Below, piece by piece: positions 12,729 to 24,890 of a stretch of 64,000 nt of DNA. Source of the DNA: Archegozetes longisetosus. Its lineage: Eukaryota; Arthropoda; Arachnida; Sarcoptiformes; Trhypochthoniidae. Location: assembly GCA_018873245.2 (NCBI GenBank), contig JAEMBT020000008.1, positions 10,825,172 through 10,889,171 of the forward strand, in the 5' to 3' direction. The notes beneath the pieces are model-generated. The model was not told the DNA's origin and searched no databases. It worked only from the letters and a program-made list of their open reading frames with translations. The translations under genes and the position numbers were made by a program. Position 1 is the first letter of the stretch. Every line of letters starts with the position of its first letter.

Positions 12729-14196
12729 ATTGTTCCTTTAATTTGAGTTCAGTAATGTTTGACAGTTTTGTTAAGCTCATTCCTCTGATAGTTAACTTTC
12801 TGATATTAATTGATTTTGTTCCAAGTCTATCATAAAATGATATGTTTTGATTGTTTAAGCTTAATATGAAATAACTGTCCTTAAATTAATTTTTCTTTAT
12901 GTTTAAATTTGATGATGAATTTTGTCTCATATCTATGCCTTAACTATAGTTTATTTGAGACTTTAAATAAATATAACTCCAAGATCGAAACTGAAATTTG
13001 AAGTAAACTGAATATTAGGGCTTCGCTTCAAGCAATAAGTATTGACTGCTATTATATTTTGCAAAACCTTTTTAGAATTTGCAAGTCATAATTTCTTAAT
13101 ATGGAATAAGATCAGAAAATGATATTTGCTGTTTCACAGAATACCATTTCCCCGAATTTATAAAAGGTGAACCTATCTATAAGTATTTTTCGTATCGAAA
13201 AATATAATTGTGTGTCTCGTGAAATAAAACTGATTCAACAGTAACGATAACTTAATATGGACCCACTAAATATTTTCGAAGCATTCAAAATCCAAGTGTT
13301 TACAAAAAATCTTGAACTTTATCCGTTGTTTAGGACTATACAGAGATAAATTAATTTAATGCAAACAATGCAAACAACAGAAATGACCTAATTTAAGCTA
13401 AAATTTTGTGATATTTTGCTGAAGCATCGAATTCTGTCCTCACTTAGCTTGATTCCTGGCTACGGCGCCGTTCTACAATGCAGAAAATGTGCTGCAGTTC
13501 ATTCACAATAGGCTAATTCCCCTGATAACATTTCCGTAAAATCATATTATTAATTTTATCACTCTATGTACTGCTAATGCTTTGTCATAAAGCGATAGAT
13601 CTTACGTTTTTTTTTATTTTAATATCTTTGGCTAAGCTATTGGTAAAGTAGATATCAAAATTATATATGCTTATAGGAAAGTAAAATCTATAAATATGCC
13701 TGTGTATAAATTCGGTAAATGGCATTCGATAAAATGCAATTCAGCGAAATGTAATGTAGCTAAATGATAAATTACCTTAGAAAATTAAGATATTCATCAG
13801 GAATAAGGAGCCTAAAAGTAAATCTAACAGACTTGACGTGTGAGATCTTTATAAAACTATTAGAAATATGAAATGTTCTTGATTCTCGTGAGTTTTAGAG
13901 AACAATTGGAATCAAAAATGGTAAATTCTTGAACGTAAGAACATTAAAAATTGATAAAATTAGTTTAGATTCTAGTGAAGTACTAAATTACATCTGTTTT
14001 AACTTGACATCTGCTTATATCAGAGGTTATTTGTCATTCTCTTCAGTTGATTTTGTTATTCTAATGGAAATTTCCTATTGAATCTAATGAGATCATCGAC
14101 AGATTTTCTCAAATATGAAGCAAGTGTTTTTTATATTAAAAATAGTATTTATGTGTTTCAATTTAATTTTATTCTTAAATCTTGGCATAATTGAGA
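12729..14196. other. Intergenic, one possible hAT terminus
   Basis: No gene is supported. At about 13454-13472 the sequence TCCTGGCTACGGCGCCG resembles, on the minus strand, a hAT-type terminal repeat (GCCGTAGCCAGGA, compare the element at 18145-18774). No matching partner end or site duplication is visible, so it is at best a solo end. Confidence 0.4.
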
Positions 14197-14573
14197 GGAA
14201 TCATCCATTAATAACGTTACACCAAAATGACCTTTTTGTGAGGACCCACTACTCCATTTTACGCTGTAGTTTGCAAGGCTTTAATATCACTTCCCCCTAG
14301 ATGAAACGTTACATTTTTCAAACCTTAATTTATGAGTATTGTGCACATAACACAAAGATTGATCTACTTTTATCATAACAACATCGTTATTATTTAGATT
14401 AATCAATAAATTTAACTCAACAATTATTTAATTGTGATTAATTATGCAAAAAAACTAAGCAAAAGAATGTAACGTTCACAAGTCTTCAAACCCTAACTCT
14501 CTCGTTACAACTTGTTACATTTAGCTCTAGATACCCCTGCCCCTTCAGGGCAACGTTATTAATGGATGGTTCC
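14197..14573. mobile_element. MITE with 22-bp terminal inverted repeats
   Basis: The left end reads GGAATCATCCATTAATAACG and the right end, reverse-complemented, GGAACCATCCATTAATAACG. The interior has CCCCCTAG/CCCCTGCCCC blocks and repeated GTTACA motifs next to the ends. Similar 'ATCCATTAATAACGT' ends are widespread in arthropod MITEs. The 61-codon open frame at 14115-14300 overlaps the left end and is not treated as a gene. Confidence 0.75.
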
Positions 14574-14848
14574 AAACAAAAACTAAGTTACTGAGCATTT
14601 TCTTTCTCTATAATAACCATATTTAAATTATGTATTTTTTTATCCAATTCTATTACAAGTATTCAACAAATCTGTTAATTGTTAAACTTTCATTCAAGGG
14701 ACTAATTCAATAGAAAAGTTTTTTCATATGTTGAAAGCAAGTTTCTTTCACGATTGACATGTTTTTCAAATTAAAACATTTTTCTATTCTAAAAATCCAT
14801 TCAAACCACATATGAAATTATAAATACATGCACATGATCAGTGAAAAC

Positions 14849-14856
14849 TATAAAAG
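14849..14856 (+). promoter_or_regulatory. TATA box of the secreted-protein gene
   Basis: TATAAAAG stands 66 bases before the ATG at 14922, leaving room for a start site about 30 bases downstream and a short leader. It is close to the arthropod consensus. Confidence 0.65.
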
Positions 14857-14921
14857 CTGAGTAAATAAAGCGAATAAATTAAAGTTTATCCTAAAGAGCT
14901 GGCAGAAAAACTTGGAAGGTA

Positions 14922-15394
14922 ATGAATTCAACTAGAGTTCTTTCTGTTTTATTTGTCTTATACTTTGGGACAGTTTATGCAATCTACGAATGTAAAGACA
15001 ATGCCTTTGCATTCGACTGTAACGACGAGAAAATATATGTTTCTGGAGTGAGAAATACACATTTTGTTACTAAATTCAAAATTCTTTATCTGAATCTTTA
15101 AATTACAGGTAGGCCAAGGAAAGTGTAATGCAGCAAAGCCTGAAGACGTGAACAAATGCTATTGCACTCCCAGCTATTTTATTTGTAAAGGGAATTCAGG
15201 AAACTTCATATGTAGTGCTGATTTAATTAATGATTATGGAGTAAGTTTTTAAATCACTGAATTAAAAAATTTAATCTGTCGACTTTAAATTAAAATTTTT
15301 CTTTTATATACTATATTTATTTCATTCGTAGCGTCAAAAAGAATGTAATCTAACAAATGTATGGATAAATTGCATCAATTGCACTAACTTTTAA
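14922..15394 (+). CDS. Small secreted ten-cysteine protein, three exons
   Basis: Exons 14922-15047, 15109-15240 and 15332-15394 join with phase-0 introns of 61 and 91 bases, all GT-AG. The product is 106 residues. The first 20 (MNSTRVLSVLFVLYFGTVYA) form a signal peptide with a good cleavage site after Ala20. The mature 86-residue chain has ten cysteines, including one C-x-C and two C-x2-C-type spacings near the ends, so five disulfides are possible. The cysteine pattern matches no family I can name with confidence. An effector, inhibitor or defence role is possible but not shown. Support comes from the TATA box at 14849, clean splice sites, and an AATAAA at about 15568. It sits alone between transposon-rich stretches. 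Confidence 0.82.
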
Positions 15395-16499
15395 GCTGTT
15401 AGCGGCAATAAGTCTAATAATGATTTTCCATTTGGATTAAAAGTTTCTAGATAAGATTAATTGAATCTCTCCAAAATTTGTTCACCTTCATTAATGGGAT
15501 TATCGAATTCTGCTTTTATGTTTTATTCAGTATTATTTAATTTTGCTGTATCTCATCTAAAATTAAAAATAAACAAAAGTTTTGCATTGATTTGAATAAA
15601 GTTTTCTGGTCTGTTCTTTTCATTAAAGCTTAAAATTTACTAATGTGATCAATAATTAAAATTTGTTCGGCAAACTTACTGAATGTGTTCAGGAAACAAG
15701 AGATTAGAATATTTTAAATAAATTTAGCTCAAGTATTTACCCCATCTATTCATAGAATATGAGTCCAAAATAATCTGTATTAATCATAAAGAATCTGGCT
15801 GAGGTGTTTGCCATATAATTGATTGAAATTGATTGGTAAATCATGAACAGTAAGAAAAGAATTTCGATAAGTTTTATTAATGATTTTATCTTCTGACCAA
15901 CACTAAAGCGATTCATCCTTAATCACTCATTCATAATATATTCAAAATGAGTTATTCACTTTGTTATAATACTTTTAAGTCACAGAAATTTCAAATGCAT
16001 AAAAATACAGATTATTCATATCAAAATACTTGATGAATAACTTTTCCGGATAATTTTTGGAAATTATGATGAATTAAACATTTTTAGATGACATGACTCA
16101 TTAGCTTTTAAGAATTTTGGTCAAATGTCGCAATTTTTGTGGTCTAAAACATGAAAGTAATAAAAGAGTTCTGATAATCTAAAGTATTAATGATAAATTT
16201 CATTTCATTGAATCTGCTGGTAGTGTTATTTTTAGATTTTAAGAACATCGATGTTTTCAATAATAAGTGTATAATAAGCCAATAGCATGATTATTATTTA
16301 ATCAGTGGTAATGATTTCAAAGATTTCAAATTTATAGATTATAGTGTATTCATCTGCAGCGGTAGAGAGGAAGAAAGATAGTCAATAAAAGTGTACAATT
16401 ATGAGATTTACAAAACTGAAGTCAGAATACTTTTGCACTTAGTAGAATTTTCGAATAATTATATTCTTTCTATGTCAGATGATCTTTCTTACGATTGTT

Positions 16500-18010
16500 A
16501 CAATAATTATTGCATTATATTTTAATGACATTAACCTTCTAACAATAATTGCAAGATTGGAATTTTCAGAAAGGTGATGCTGACTTTAGCTTTAATGTGG
16601 TACCCAAAACCAGAAAATTAAATTTCAAAAATTAAAATATGACTCAGAAGGAATTCATTACACGAATTTTATTCAATTAAACATTTAATGGCACAAATTC
16701 ATAATAAGTGAGAAATTTTGAATTCGGAATGAACTTTTTAAAAAGTAACAAACGAAAACTCAAAATTCTTTTATTATTGTTGAATTCACAATAAAACTTA
16801 TTCGAAAAATTTCGCGAAAATCTTGACGCTACACTTATTGAAAATTAAGCTTTCATCAATAACAAATAGAAACTATTTGAAATATCAGCCCTTAAGTTCA
16901 TTTCATTTATCATCATACACTCCAATTCCATAAACACCTCACACTAATTTATATTCCAGCCCTTTACCCAATTTCTAGATCACATATACTTCGAACTCAT
17001 AAACTCCCAGTTCATATTTCCAAATAGGAATATTATGCTTAATATAGTATCTGTAATCATGTCAAATTTCTTTATCCAAAAGCTAACCGTAGACCCGAGT
17101 TTGTCATATCCCTTGTTTTACCGTTGACTCAGTCCATAACCATTTAAATTATCTCATTCATTATAATCCAATCTACTACCATATACTCCTGTACCATATT
17201 CATAATCTTTAATGGCAATAAAGAACACAGGTTCAATTAATGTTACAAAACTTAAGAATATCTGAAAGTCATGAGGGTTAAAATGATGAACTAAACTTTT
17301 ATCCATTAATTTACTTTCACAAATCTTACCACAAGTTTCATTTTACAGTCTGTTGAGGAAAAATTTTTATAATTAAATGGTTTAGTTGTGAATAAAATTC
17401 TTAAACTGAAAACTATTGACAAAATGCTTGAATCATTGAAGTTCCGACTGTTTTATATATTCAAATTTAGCCCTGATTTTGATAAAAAAAATACCTTAAT
17501 TACATCTTCAGTTGTAATCCGATATCAATCAAGACATTTTGGACATAAAACTAGTTGAATCAATCAAAATTTGTATTTTATTTGTAGAATTTCCAGCTTT
17601 TTTTATGAACATTTCATTGAAGGCAGAGTATCTTAAAATACCGTCAGGTTTTTGTACTGTATTCACACAGAGATTATGAGTGATATTAATTCAAAAGTTT
17701 GATCATTAAATTAGTTTCTCAATGAATTTCATTAATTAATTAATTGAACGAACTGATGATCTCTTGTACTATTTAATATTCGAAAAATTGATTGCTACAT
17801 CCTTATGATAAAAAGCATTTGTTTTGTTTTGTGAACATTTGCAGTTAGAGTAGAATTCTATTTGGATTCAGAGACCTTTGAGCAATAATCTCAAGTTGAA
17901 ATAATATAGATGGAATTCTAACTCGAAATAACTAATAGATTGTGATTGAAAATTATTACAACTATTGACTCTTTTGGCTTTATATACTTCAATTTTTCGC
18001 TAATCAGCTA
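16500..18010. repeat. Segmental duplication, copy 1
   Basis: This segment aligns in direct orientation with 20520-23300. Near-identical blocks begin around 16820 (CTTGACGCTACACTT) and extend through about 17500; weaker matches reach about 18000. Copy 2 carries extra insertions of about 220 bp and about 1 kb that are absent here, so this copy is closer to the original arrangement. Confidence 0.85.
16910..17215 (-). pseudogene. Decayed glycine/tyrosine-rich secreted-protein relic, copy 1
   Basis: On the minus strand the block reads fragments such as YEYGTGVYGSRLDY, NGYGLSQR and, in another frame, GVYGIGVYDDK. The composition recalls the glycine-rich proteins encoded at 24891-25514 and 27270-27743. 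In-frame stops (after YNE and QR) and frame changes break it. The copy at 21190-21515 shares the same two stops, so decay preceded the duplication, or these are splice junctions I cannot place. Calling it a cuticle-type relic rests on composition only. Confidence 0.4.
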
Positions 18011-18144
18011 TATAGAGAGCAATTAAAGATGTGGTACAAAAAACATTCAATAGCATTCATTATTATAAAAGATATAATAATCAAAGGAGAACCCACGTCC
18101 AGTCATTGTGCGTGGGCAAGTACTTTTGATCTTGTAGTTCGATG

Positions 18145-18774
18145 CACTGCCGTAGCCAGCTTTTTTGGTCTGGGGGGGGGGGCTAAATGTCTGAAAATTC
18201 TCAGTTAAGATAAGCTTTATTTAATCAAAATTTAATACAATACAATTTTTCTGTTACAATGATTTTTACCAAATCCAATGGCAAAATTATCTAGATTAAG
18301 AGATAATGCAATTTCTCTTTTCAATCGAAATAAGAGCCAAACAGTTTAATCTGCCATTAGACATCGAAATTCTCAAATAAGTTTTGATTCTTCTTAATGT
18401 CAAAAACTCTTTTCACACGAAACATTAACACATCCTATAGTTAATGATATCTTAAAATACTTTAATAAATCTGGCATAGAGTTTGAATAATCAGTTAATT
18501 TTTCATAGACATTAAAAGTATCTTCGCATTCATAGAATAATAATTTTGGAGTTTCAGAATTTGACTTTAAATTTTCTAGATTCAAATAATAATGAGTAGC
18601 AAAAGGCTTCATAATTTCAAAGTTCATGAAATGCTTGGATATTGGGATAGCAAGCGCTAACTCCCATTAAAATATCTGTTAATTTATTATCAAACCTTTG
18701 ATTTAACTTAAACTTTGAAAAACCTTTGGGGGGGCTATAGCCCCCCTAGCCCCCCCCCGCTGGCTACTGCTGTG
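18145..18774 (-). mobile_element. Non-autonomous hAT element with 8-bp site duplication
   Basis: The termini read CACTGCCGTAGCCAGC and, reverse-complemented, CACAGCAGTAGCCAGC (14 of 16 match). They are flanked by identical 8-bp duplications GTTCGATG at 18137-18144 and 18775-18782. Poly-G runs lie just inside both ends. The minus strand (about 18627-18330) retains the C-terminal dimerisation region of a hAT transposase: LLKYFKISLTIGCVNVSCEK, then, after a frameshift, RRIKTYLRISMSNGRLN. The N-terminal BED finger and catalytic residues are missing. At 630 bp it is an internally deleted, immobile derivative of a ZMYM/hAT-type element. Confidence 0.92.
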
Positions 18775-19264
18775 GTTCGATGGTAAATATATTGGTACGT
18801 CTTCGATCAAAATATTAGATCTTAGTTACTCCGGTTCCGAAGAAAAAAAGTTTCACTTAGTTAGCATTACGTCTATGGAACAAAACTTAATTTCAAAGAA
18901 TCATTTGACGCCCAACCCCACTTAGTTTATTTTCGGAATTTCGCTCGAAAATCAATAAAAATAGGGTAATAATTTTGAAAAACTTTTGGATTGTTTAAAA
19001 TCTGGAGCATAATGAAATCGATGATTGAAGTTTTCATTTGATATGTGTAACCTTTCATAGAAAAAGAGTTCAATTCAGTGATCATCATTTCTATTACTAT
19101 CAGGCATTCAACAGTACACAATCGAGGCTGAATCTGCCTCAAACTATAAGTCAAGGACGTTTCACCGACAACTATTTCACCTATGGTCATCAGACCCACA
19201 ATGGATATCAATGAATGGCTGTATAACAAATTCGAAACACTCGTTATCTTATAGTTAATTGATT

Positions 19265-19575
19265 TTAGAAATCTTTGAAATTTAAAGAGTGGTATTCAAA
19301 ATTTCAAAGAACATAACTCTTGAAGTGTTCATTTGATATGCTTAAGACTTATATTTCTGAAAATTGTATGTAAAAACCTTTGAAATGATGTGCATATCAC
19401 CGATGTTCATCAGTGGACCTATTGGAACAGATGTAGATATGCACATCATTTCAAAGGTTTTTTGCACACCGTTTCCACACGTTTCCAGAAATATAAGTGT
19501 TAAACATATCAAATGAGCGCTTCAAGAGTTATGATCTTTAGAAATTTTGAATATGATTCCTTAAATTTCTAAGAT
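19265..19575. mobile_element. Foldback element, ~130-bp arms
   Basis: The arms at about 19265-19397 and 19442-19575 are inverted copies at about 80 percent identity. The best core is GATGTGCATATC / GATATGCACATC with the flanking CATTTCAAAGGTTTT. A related direct copy of part of the unit (TTTTCATTTGATATG...GGTCATCAG) lies at about 19000-19220, so the element overlaps an older tandem repeat. The 100-codon minus frame at 18927-19229 falls in this repeat and is not treated as a gene. Confidence 0.7.
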
Positions 19576-20901
19576 TCTTGTAAAACTGATTTAAAAATGT
19601 ATTCTACTTGAAGATTGTTCTATTTATGTGTTGAATAGAGCAAGTTCATAAAATGCAAATCAGTAAGCTCTCGTTATTTATAAAATTTTATATTTTAGGA
19701 AATCAAAGTTTCGATAAGAACTTTCATAGCAAGCGAGCCGATGGTTGGCATGGATTACTCAGCGTTTCAACAGAATTTGTATTTTCTATTCGCCCTTTAG
19801 TTTAAAATTCTCAAAAGTGTAGCTCAGAAAGCTAGTACTACAATTGAAAAAATTTATTCAGATCTCGGATAGAATGATCTAGAAACAAAAAATACTCGAT
19901 TTCAGGCTTAAAAATGAATATGGATAAAAGTGAGGTAAAAAACCGAAATTACCATTAACTTGTGCAAAAAACATATTTTGACTTCAATGATAAATACTCG
20001 GGTTTCAGTAGTTAAACAAAGATTATGTTATCATTCGTTACTAACCTTAGACTTATGTTGCAAAATAATCATTAATAACGTCATTATTTAGATAACTTAT
20101 CATAAACAGGATGAATGTAGTATTAAAACGAAGTCAAATGATATTAAAATATGTTGAACATTACCAGTAAATAATGCAATAATTCCTTCATTGAATTTCT
20201 TTTGTATTGAATTTATGATATTAAAATATTTTAAGTGCTAATAAAAATTTTTTTAAATGCAAATTGCTTAATTATATTTAGTAAACATTGATACTTGTGC
20301 TTATTTCCAAAATGGGTGAGTGTTGGATCTAAACTATACTTTATTGTATTGGGCTATTGATAAGCCTACGAAAAAATTTCCACAATTGTTTCTAATTAAA
20401 AATAATTAACTATAATCAAAGTACTAGAATAATAAATCGATTTTTATTTTTAAAGTTTTTATTATAGAAGAGGATTGTTAAACATTATAATTTAATACGT
20501 TGAAATGAAAGATCACTATTATCATTATTATTACAATGATTGTCGCATCAAAGTTTTAATGATATGAACTTCTCAATAATACTTGAGAGATTAAAATTTT
20601 CTGAAAGGTAGTTCTGGTTTAACTTTAACATGATATTCGAAATCAGAAAATTCACTTTTAAAAATTAAAATATGATTCAAAGGGAACAAAGGGAACTCAT
20701 TACGCAAATCTAATTCATCTAAACACTTCATAGGCAAAATTGACAAAAAGCGAGAAATTTTGAATTCAGGATGAACTTTTCAAAAAGTAATAAATATATA
20801 AAAACTCATATAGATGTTTTAAATTATTACTTCAAACCTATAATTCATAATAAAATTCATTCAAAAATTTTATAAAAGTCTTGACGCTACACTTGAAGAC
20901 C

Positions 20902-21121
20902 GATTTCCAAAAGGGCTTAACTACATCAAATCGATGAAGGAGAATAACTCAAAAATGTTTTATGGTATCAATTGCTTTTGTTAATAAACTCGATTTTAAA
21001 ATATAACTTTCTATAGGATTTAAGCATATTTGTCAAAAATGGGTTCTAAGCCTTATTATTTATATGGAAAGATCTAAATATCGTTTTTTACAATTTCGTC
21101 ACCTAGGCCCTTTTGGAAATC
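20902..21121. mobile_element. MITE inserted in duplication copy 2
   Basis: The ends read GATTTCCAAAAGGGC and, reverse-complemented, GATTTCCAAAAGGGC, a perfect 15-bp inverted repeat. AAGAC lies at both flanks (20896-20900 and 21122-21126) and may be the site duplication. Copy 1 of the host duplication has an empty site near 16840, which proves insertion after the duplication or loss from copy 1. Confidence 0.85.
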
Positions 21122-21189
21122 AAGACTTTATTTATTGGGAGTTAAGCTTTCATCAATAACAAATAGAAACTATTTGAAAATCAGCCATT

Positions 21190-21515
21190 AAGTTCATCTC
21201 ATTTATCATCATACACTCCAATTCCATAAACACCTCACACTAATTTATATTCCAGCCCTTTACCCAATTTCTAGATCACATATACTTCGAACCCATAAAC
21301 TCCCAGTCCATATTTCCAAATAGGAATATTATGCTTGATATAGTATCTGTAATCATGTCAAATTTCTTTATCCAAAAGCTAACCCTATACCCAAGTTTGT
21401 CATATCCCTTGTTTTACCGTTGACTCAGTCCATAACCATTTAAATTATCTCATTCATCATAATCCAATCTACTACCATATACTCCTGTACCATATTCATA
21501 ATCTTTAATGACAAT
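21190..21515 (-). pseudogene. Decayed glycine/tyrosine-rich relic, copy 2
   Basis: This is the duplicate of the relic at 16910-17215, with the same in-frame stops. A second frame here reads KYGLGVYGFEVYV, slightly closer to a glycine/tyrosine-rich protein than the equivalent in copy 1. No start, signal peptide or intact frame remains. Confidence 0.4.
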
Positions 21516-22370
21516 AAAGGAAACAGATTCTATTAATGTTAAAAACTCAAGAATATCTGAAAGTCATGAGGATTAAAATGATGAACTTAACTTTTATCTA
21601 TTAATTTACTCTCGCAAATCTTACCACAAGTTTCATTTTACAGTCTGTTGAGGTAAAATTTTTATAATTAAATGGTTTAGTTGTGAATAAAATTCTTAAA
21701 CTGAAAACTATTGACAAAATGCTTGAATCATTGAAATTCACTGTATTATATATTTAGATCTAACCTTGATTATGATAAAAACATACTTTAAATATTTTAA
21801 TTACATCTTCAGTTGTAATCTAATGTCAATCAGAATATTTTGGACTTAAAAGTAATTAAATAAATCGAAATCTCGTACTTATTTTAGAGTTTCCATGTTA
21901 TTTTTATGAATGAGACTAGTGAAGAGAATTGGTCTGTAATCTTGAGCTTCTATAAATGCAGCTCAGAACTCTTTACCTTTCAGGTGCGCTTCTGTCAAGT
22001 TTGCCCTGAACTGTGCTGCTGAGCTTATGTTAAAAATTAAAAATTATGAGTAGTAGTCTTTATAACAAGTATTTATTTCAAGTTCTAATAAAGTATTTGT
22101 GCAAAAATACGTTAATTTTGACCATAGAGTTTGAAGAATGTATTCAAACTTCGCTATCAGTGTCACTCATTAATAATTGTGAGTCTTCTGATCCTATTTC
22201 GCTTTCTTGTGAACACATTTTGATAACAGTTTCAAACAATAATTTTTTCTAGTTTTGAGTTGTCCAAAAATTATTTGAGACTATCTTGTTTTCCAATATT
22301 AGGAGACTTAAGCAATGAATAGAAAAAACATTATTAAGATCTAAGGCATCACTAATTCTCTCTGAGAAGA

Positions 22371-22541
22371 GATTTTTTCATCTTAGGGAGACTATAGCAC
22401 AATGCGTTGATTATCCCTGTAGTGTTTTTCAATGCATGCGCAAATATTCAAATTTTATATTTTAAACGAATTTACTACTTATTATGTTGATTACTTAATA
22501 GATACGAAGGTTAAAAGTAGTCACCCCAAGATACAAAAATC
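22371..22541. mobile_element. MITE family X, copy 1
   Basis: 171 bp with terminal inverted repeats of the form GATTTTTGTATCTTAGGG (left end slightly degraded). It is the inverted relative of the element at 55542-55710; both share internal blocks such as GCACAATGCGTTGATTATCC and ACGAAGGTTAAAAGTAGTC. Two copies in opposite orientation and unrelated flanks show that it has moved. Confidence 0.85.
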
Positions 22542-24890
22542 TGCTCTTCAATTAAACAGTTATTAGATTAAGCTTACTTTTGTTGTTGTTTAAAGTGAAA
22601 TTTATTTTGAAAACAATGATTAACAATTCAGGAATGCATTTCATTATTCGATCCGATGGGTGTAATTTAACATCTATTTTGTTAACACATAAGAAGCAGT
22701 TCAATATTCATCACTATGAAATAGTTAATACTGATTTTGCTTTATTAAATAAATTGGCTTTAGTGAACTGAGCTTGAAGCTCAAGCTTATAGACTCGAAG
22801 ACAGTTAAAATCGGATTTCAAGCGCGGTGCAGCTAAGTTCGCAGTCAGCTTATACTCTTGACTAAATGAGATATTTCATTGAGAGTAAAGAGCTTTGGAA
22901 ATGACATCAAGCTTTGTTATTGTATTCACACAAAGATTGTGAGACATATTTTTCCCATATTAACTCAAAAATTCGATCATTAGATTGGTTTAGCAATAAA
23001 TCTGATTTATTGATTAATTAGTTGAGTTAACTGATCATATCATAAACAATTTGATATTCGAAAAAATTGACCGAGATATCCTTATTAAGTAAAGCATTTA
23101 CTTTGTTTTGTGAACTTTTTCAGTTAGGGTAGAATCTTATTTGATTGGACTCCGAAATCTTTGAGCAAAAATCTCAAGTTTAAATAATGTTGAAAAAATT
23201 TCAACTTGAAGTAATTAATCTTGATTGAAGACTATCTTTGTCACAGTTATTGACTCCTTTTTACTTTGAATACTTCAAATATTTGCTAATTAGTCGTTGT
23301 AAAACTCAAGTTTAGCCCAAACTTGTAGGCATGCATCGAACGTTTTTCCCTAGAATTTAAGTAAGATATAACTCGACTCATACTCGGACTCTCGGCTTAA
23401 TGTAGAACTACCCTAAATGTGACTTTTACTATTGTGGCGATCTAATCAGTTGTGCTTGACTTAGTTTTGTTTTTTTACTTTTGTAGGTAAACTATAAGAT
23501 TTATTTTCTAAGAAATTTAATGTTTTTTTTATCGAAGATTATTATGATTTGTCTCTTATAATTGTCGCTAAACGAGCTAGTATTAGAATGTAGTTGCGAA
23601 TAATTTTGAATGATGTTAAATTTGAGTGTTTCTAATCCTATGATAAGTAGATTTTGAAGCGCACGCTCAAATTGTCTAATCAAGTATTTTTAAATGAACT
23701 AGTGTTGCAATAATTTACACGTCAGATTCAATAGGAAAGCAATGGTCAACTTCTAAGTTATGAGACTAGCATACGAGTAATGTCTACAGATAGAGTACAA
23801 TATAATTACGATAACTACAACGAAACTTCTAGTTTGAAAAAATTTAATTTCCCACAGCTTGTAAGAACTATTTAATATTTTGCATGAAAATAAGTTGAAT
23901 TATATATATTTCGAGTTTATTTGAATATTAATAAGACATAAATTAGTAGAGTCATTAGTGAAATTATGATTGCATTTTTCAAGATCTACTTCAAATTAAA
24001 TGTTGACTTGTATATGAAATTCAATTGAGTGATCAATCAACTAGCTTGTAACAGGCTCGTTATGCTCTTAACTAGGTAGTTCTGACCTTCCAGTAGACCC
24101 GAGACTTTGAGCTCAGGATTATAATTCAAACTCTTTTTAAATCACATATTTTCGAATATTATACAGTACATTGTAAAAAGCTTATGTTGCATAATTTCGC
24201 TCACTCTCAAACTCAATCATCTCAAAAAATCTATATACTTAAAAATACTATTTCTTTCGAATTTCAGGTTATACCCAATTATTATTAAAGCTTTTCAACT
24301 CTTACTTGATAAGAGAAAATGCTTATTTTCAAACTCAAAATACCATGAGAAATCTTCTGATTGAATAATTCTTTTTGAAAAATGTTACTCAATTCGGTGG
24401 CTGAAAACTTCTGATTAAGTTATTTTTGAGGTTTGAAACTACTTTTGCGATAATATATTATTGATTTATCTGTGAACTGAAAATGAAGTGAAAGTAATAC
24501 TTAAGTCAGAAACTTGTCAGCTATGAATTAATTGCTCATTTAATGCTTGAAGACTGAAAAACAAGTATTTCTATTAAACTGGTTGATATAGAAATTATTG
24601 ACCTCATTATGAATTCAATTATGCAGCCCTTAATATGAGAAAACTTTCTAATGCTCTGTAGATTGAGCTCAAAGTTAATCAAAAGTGTTTGTTCAGTGAA
24701 GAAAATTTCAATTAATTTAGAAAATTTTCTTTATTCAGAACATGTTAGAAAACTTAGTTCTATACAAAATCACATAATTAAAAAAAATTTATAAAAGCGC
24801 TAACTTAAAAATACTAATAGGGAATAATTTTGGCAGTGATGGCAACAAATGCTGAATTATTTGACAATAATTATGCTAAAAAGCAATTGC

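Larger units (their letters stand above)
20520..23300. repeat. Segmental duplication, copy 2 (with insertions)
   Basis: Direct repeat of 16500-18010. The best-preserved core (21140-21720) differs from copy 1 at only a few percent of positions by eye. It is interrupted by a 220-bp MITE at 20902-21121 and by about 1 kb (about 21930-22900) that contains another MITE. The right end matches copy 1 up to about 23300 at lower identity. Confidence 0.85.
15395..24890. other. Gene-poor, repeat-rich block
   Basis: About 9.5 kb without a supported intact gene. It holds a diverged segmental duplication, relics that resemble glycine/tyrosine-rich genes, a hAT element, a foldback element and two MITEs, each listed separately. 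The remainder is AT-rich sequence (roughly 70 percent or more A+T by eye) with scattered short open frames that lack family signatures. Confidence 0.7.

Noticed and set aside
14115..14300. 61-codon frame with a hydrophobic start
   Set aside because: Its second half lies within a MITE terminal repeat and its stop is set by transposon sequence; no other support.
18927..19229. 100-codon minus-strand frame
   Set aside because: It lies in an old repeat related to the adjacent foldback element and has no recognisable domain or splice context.
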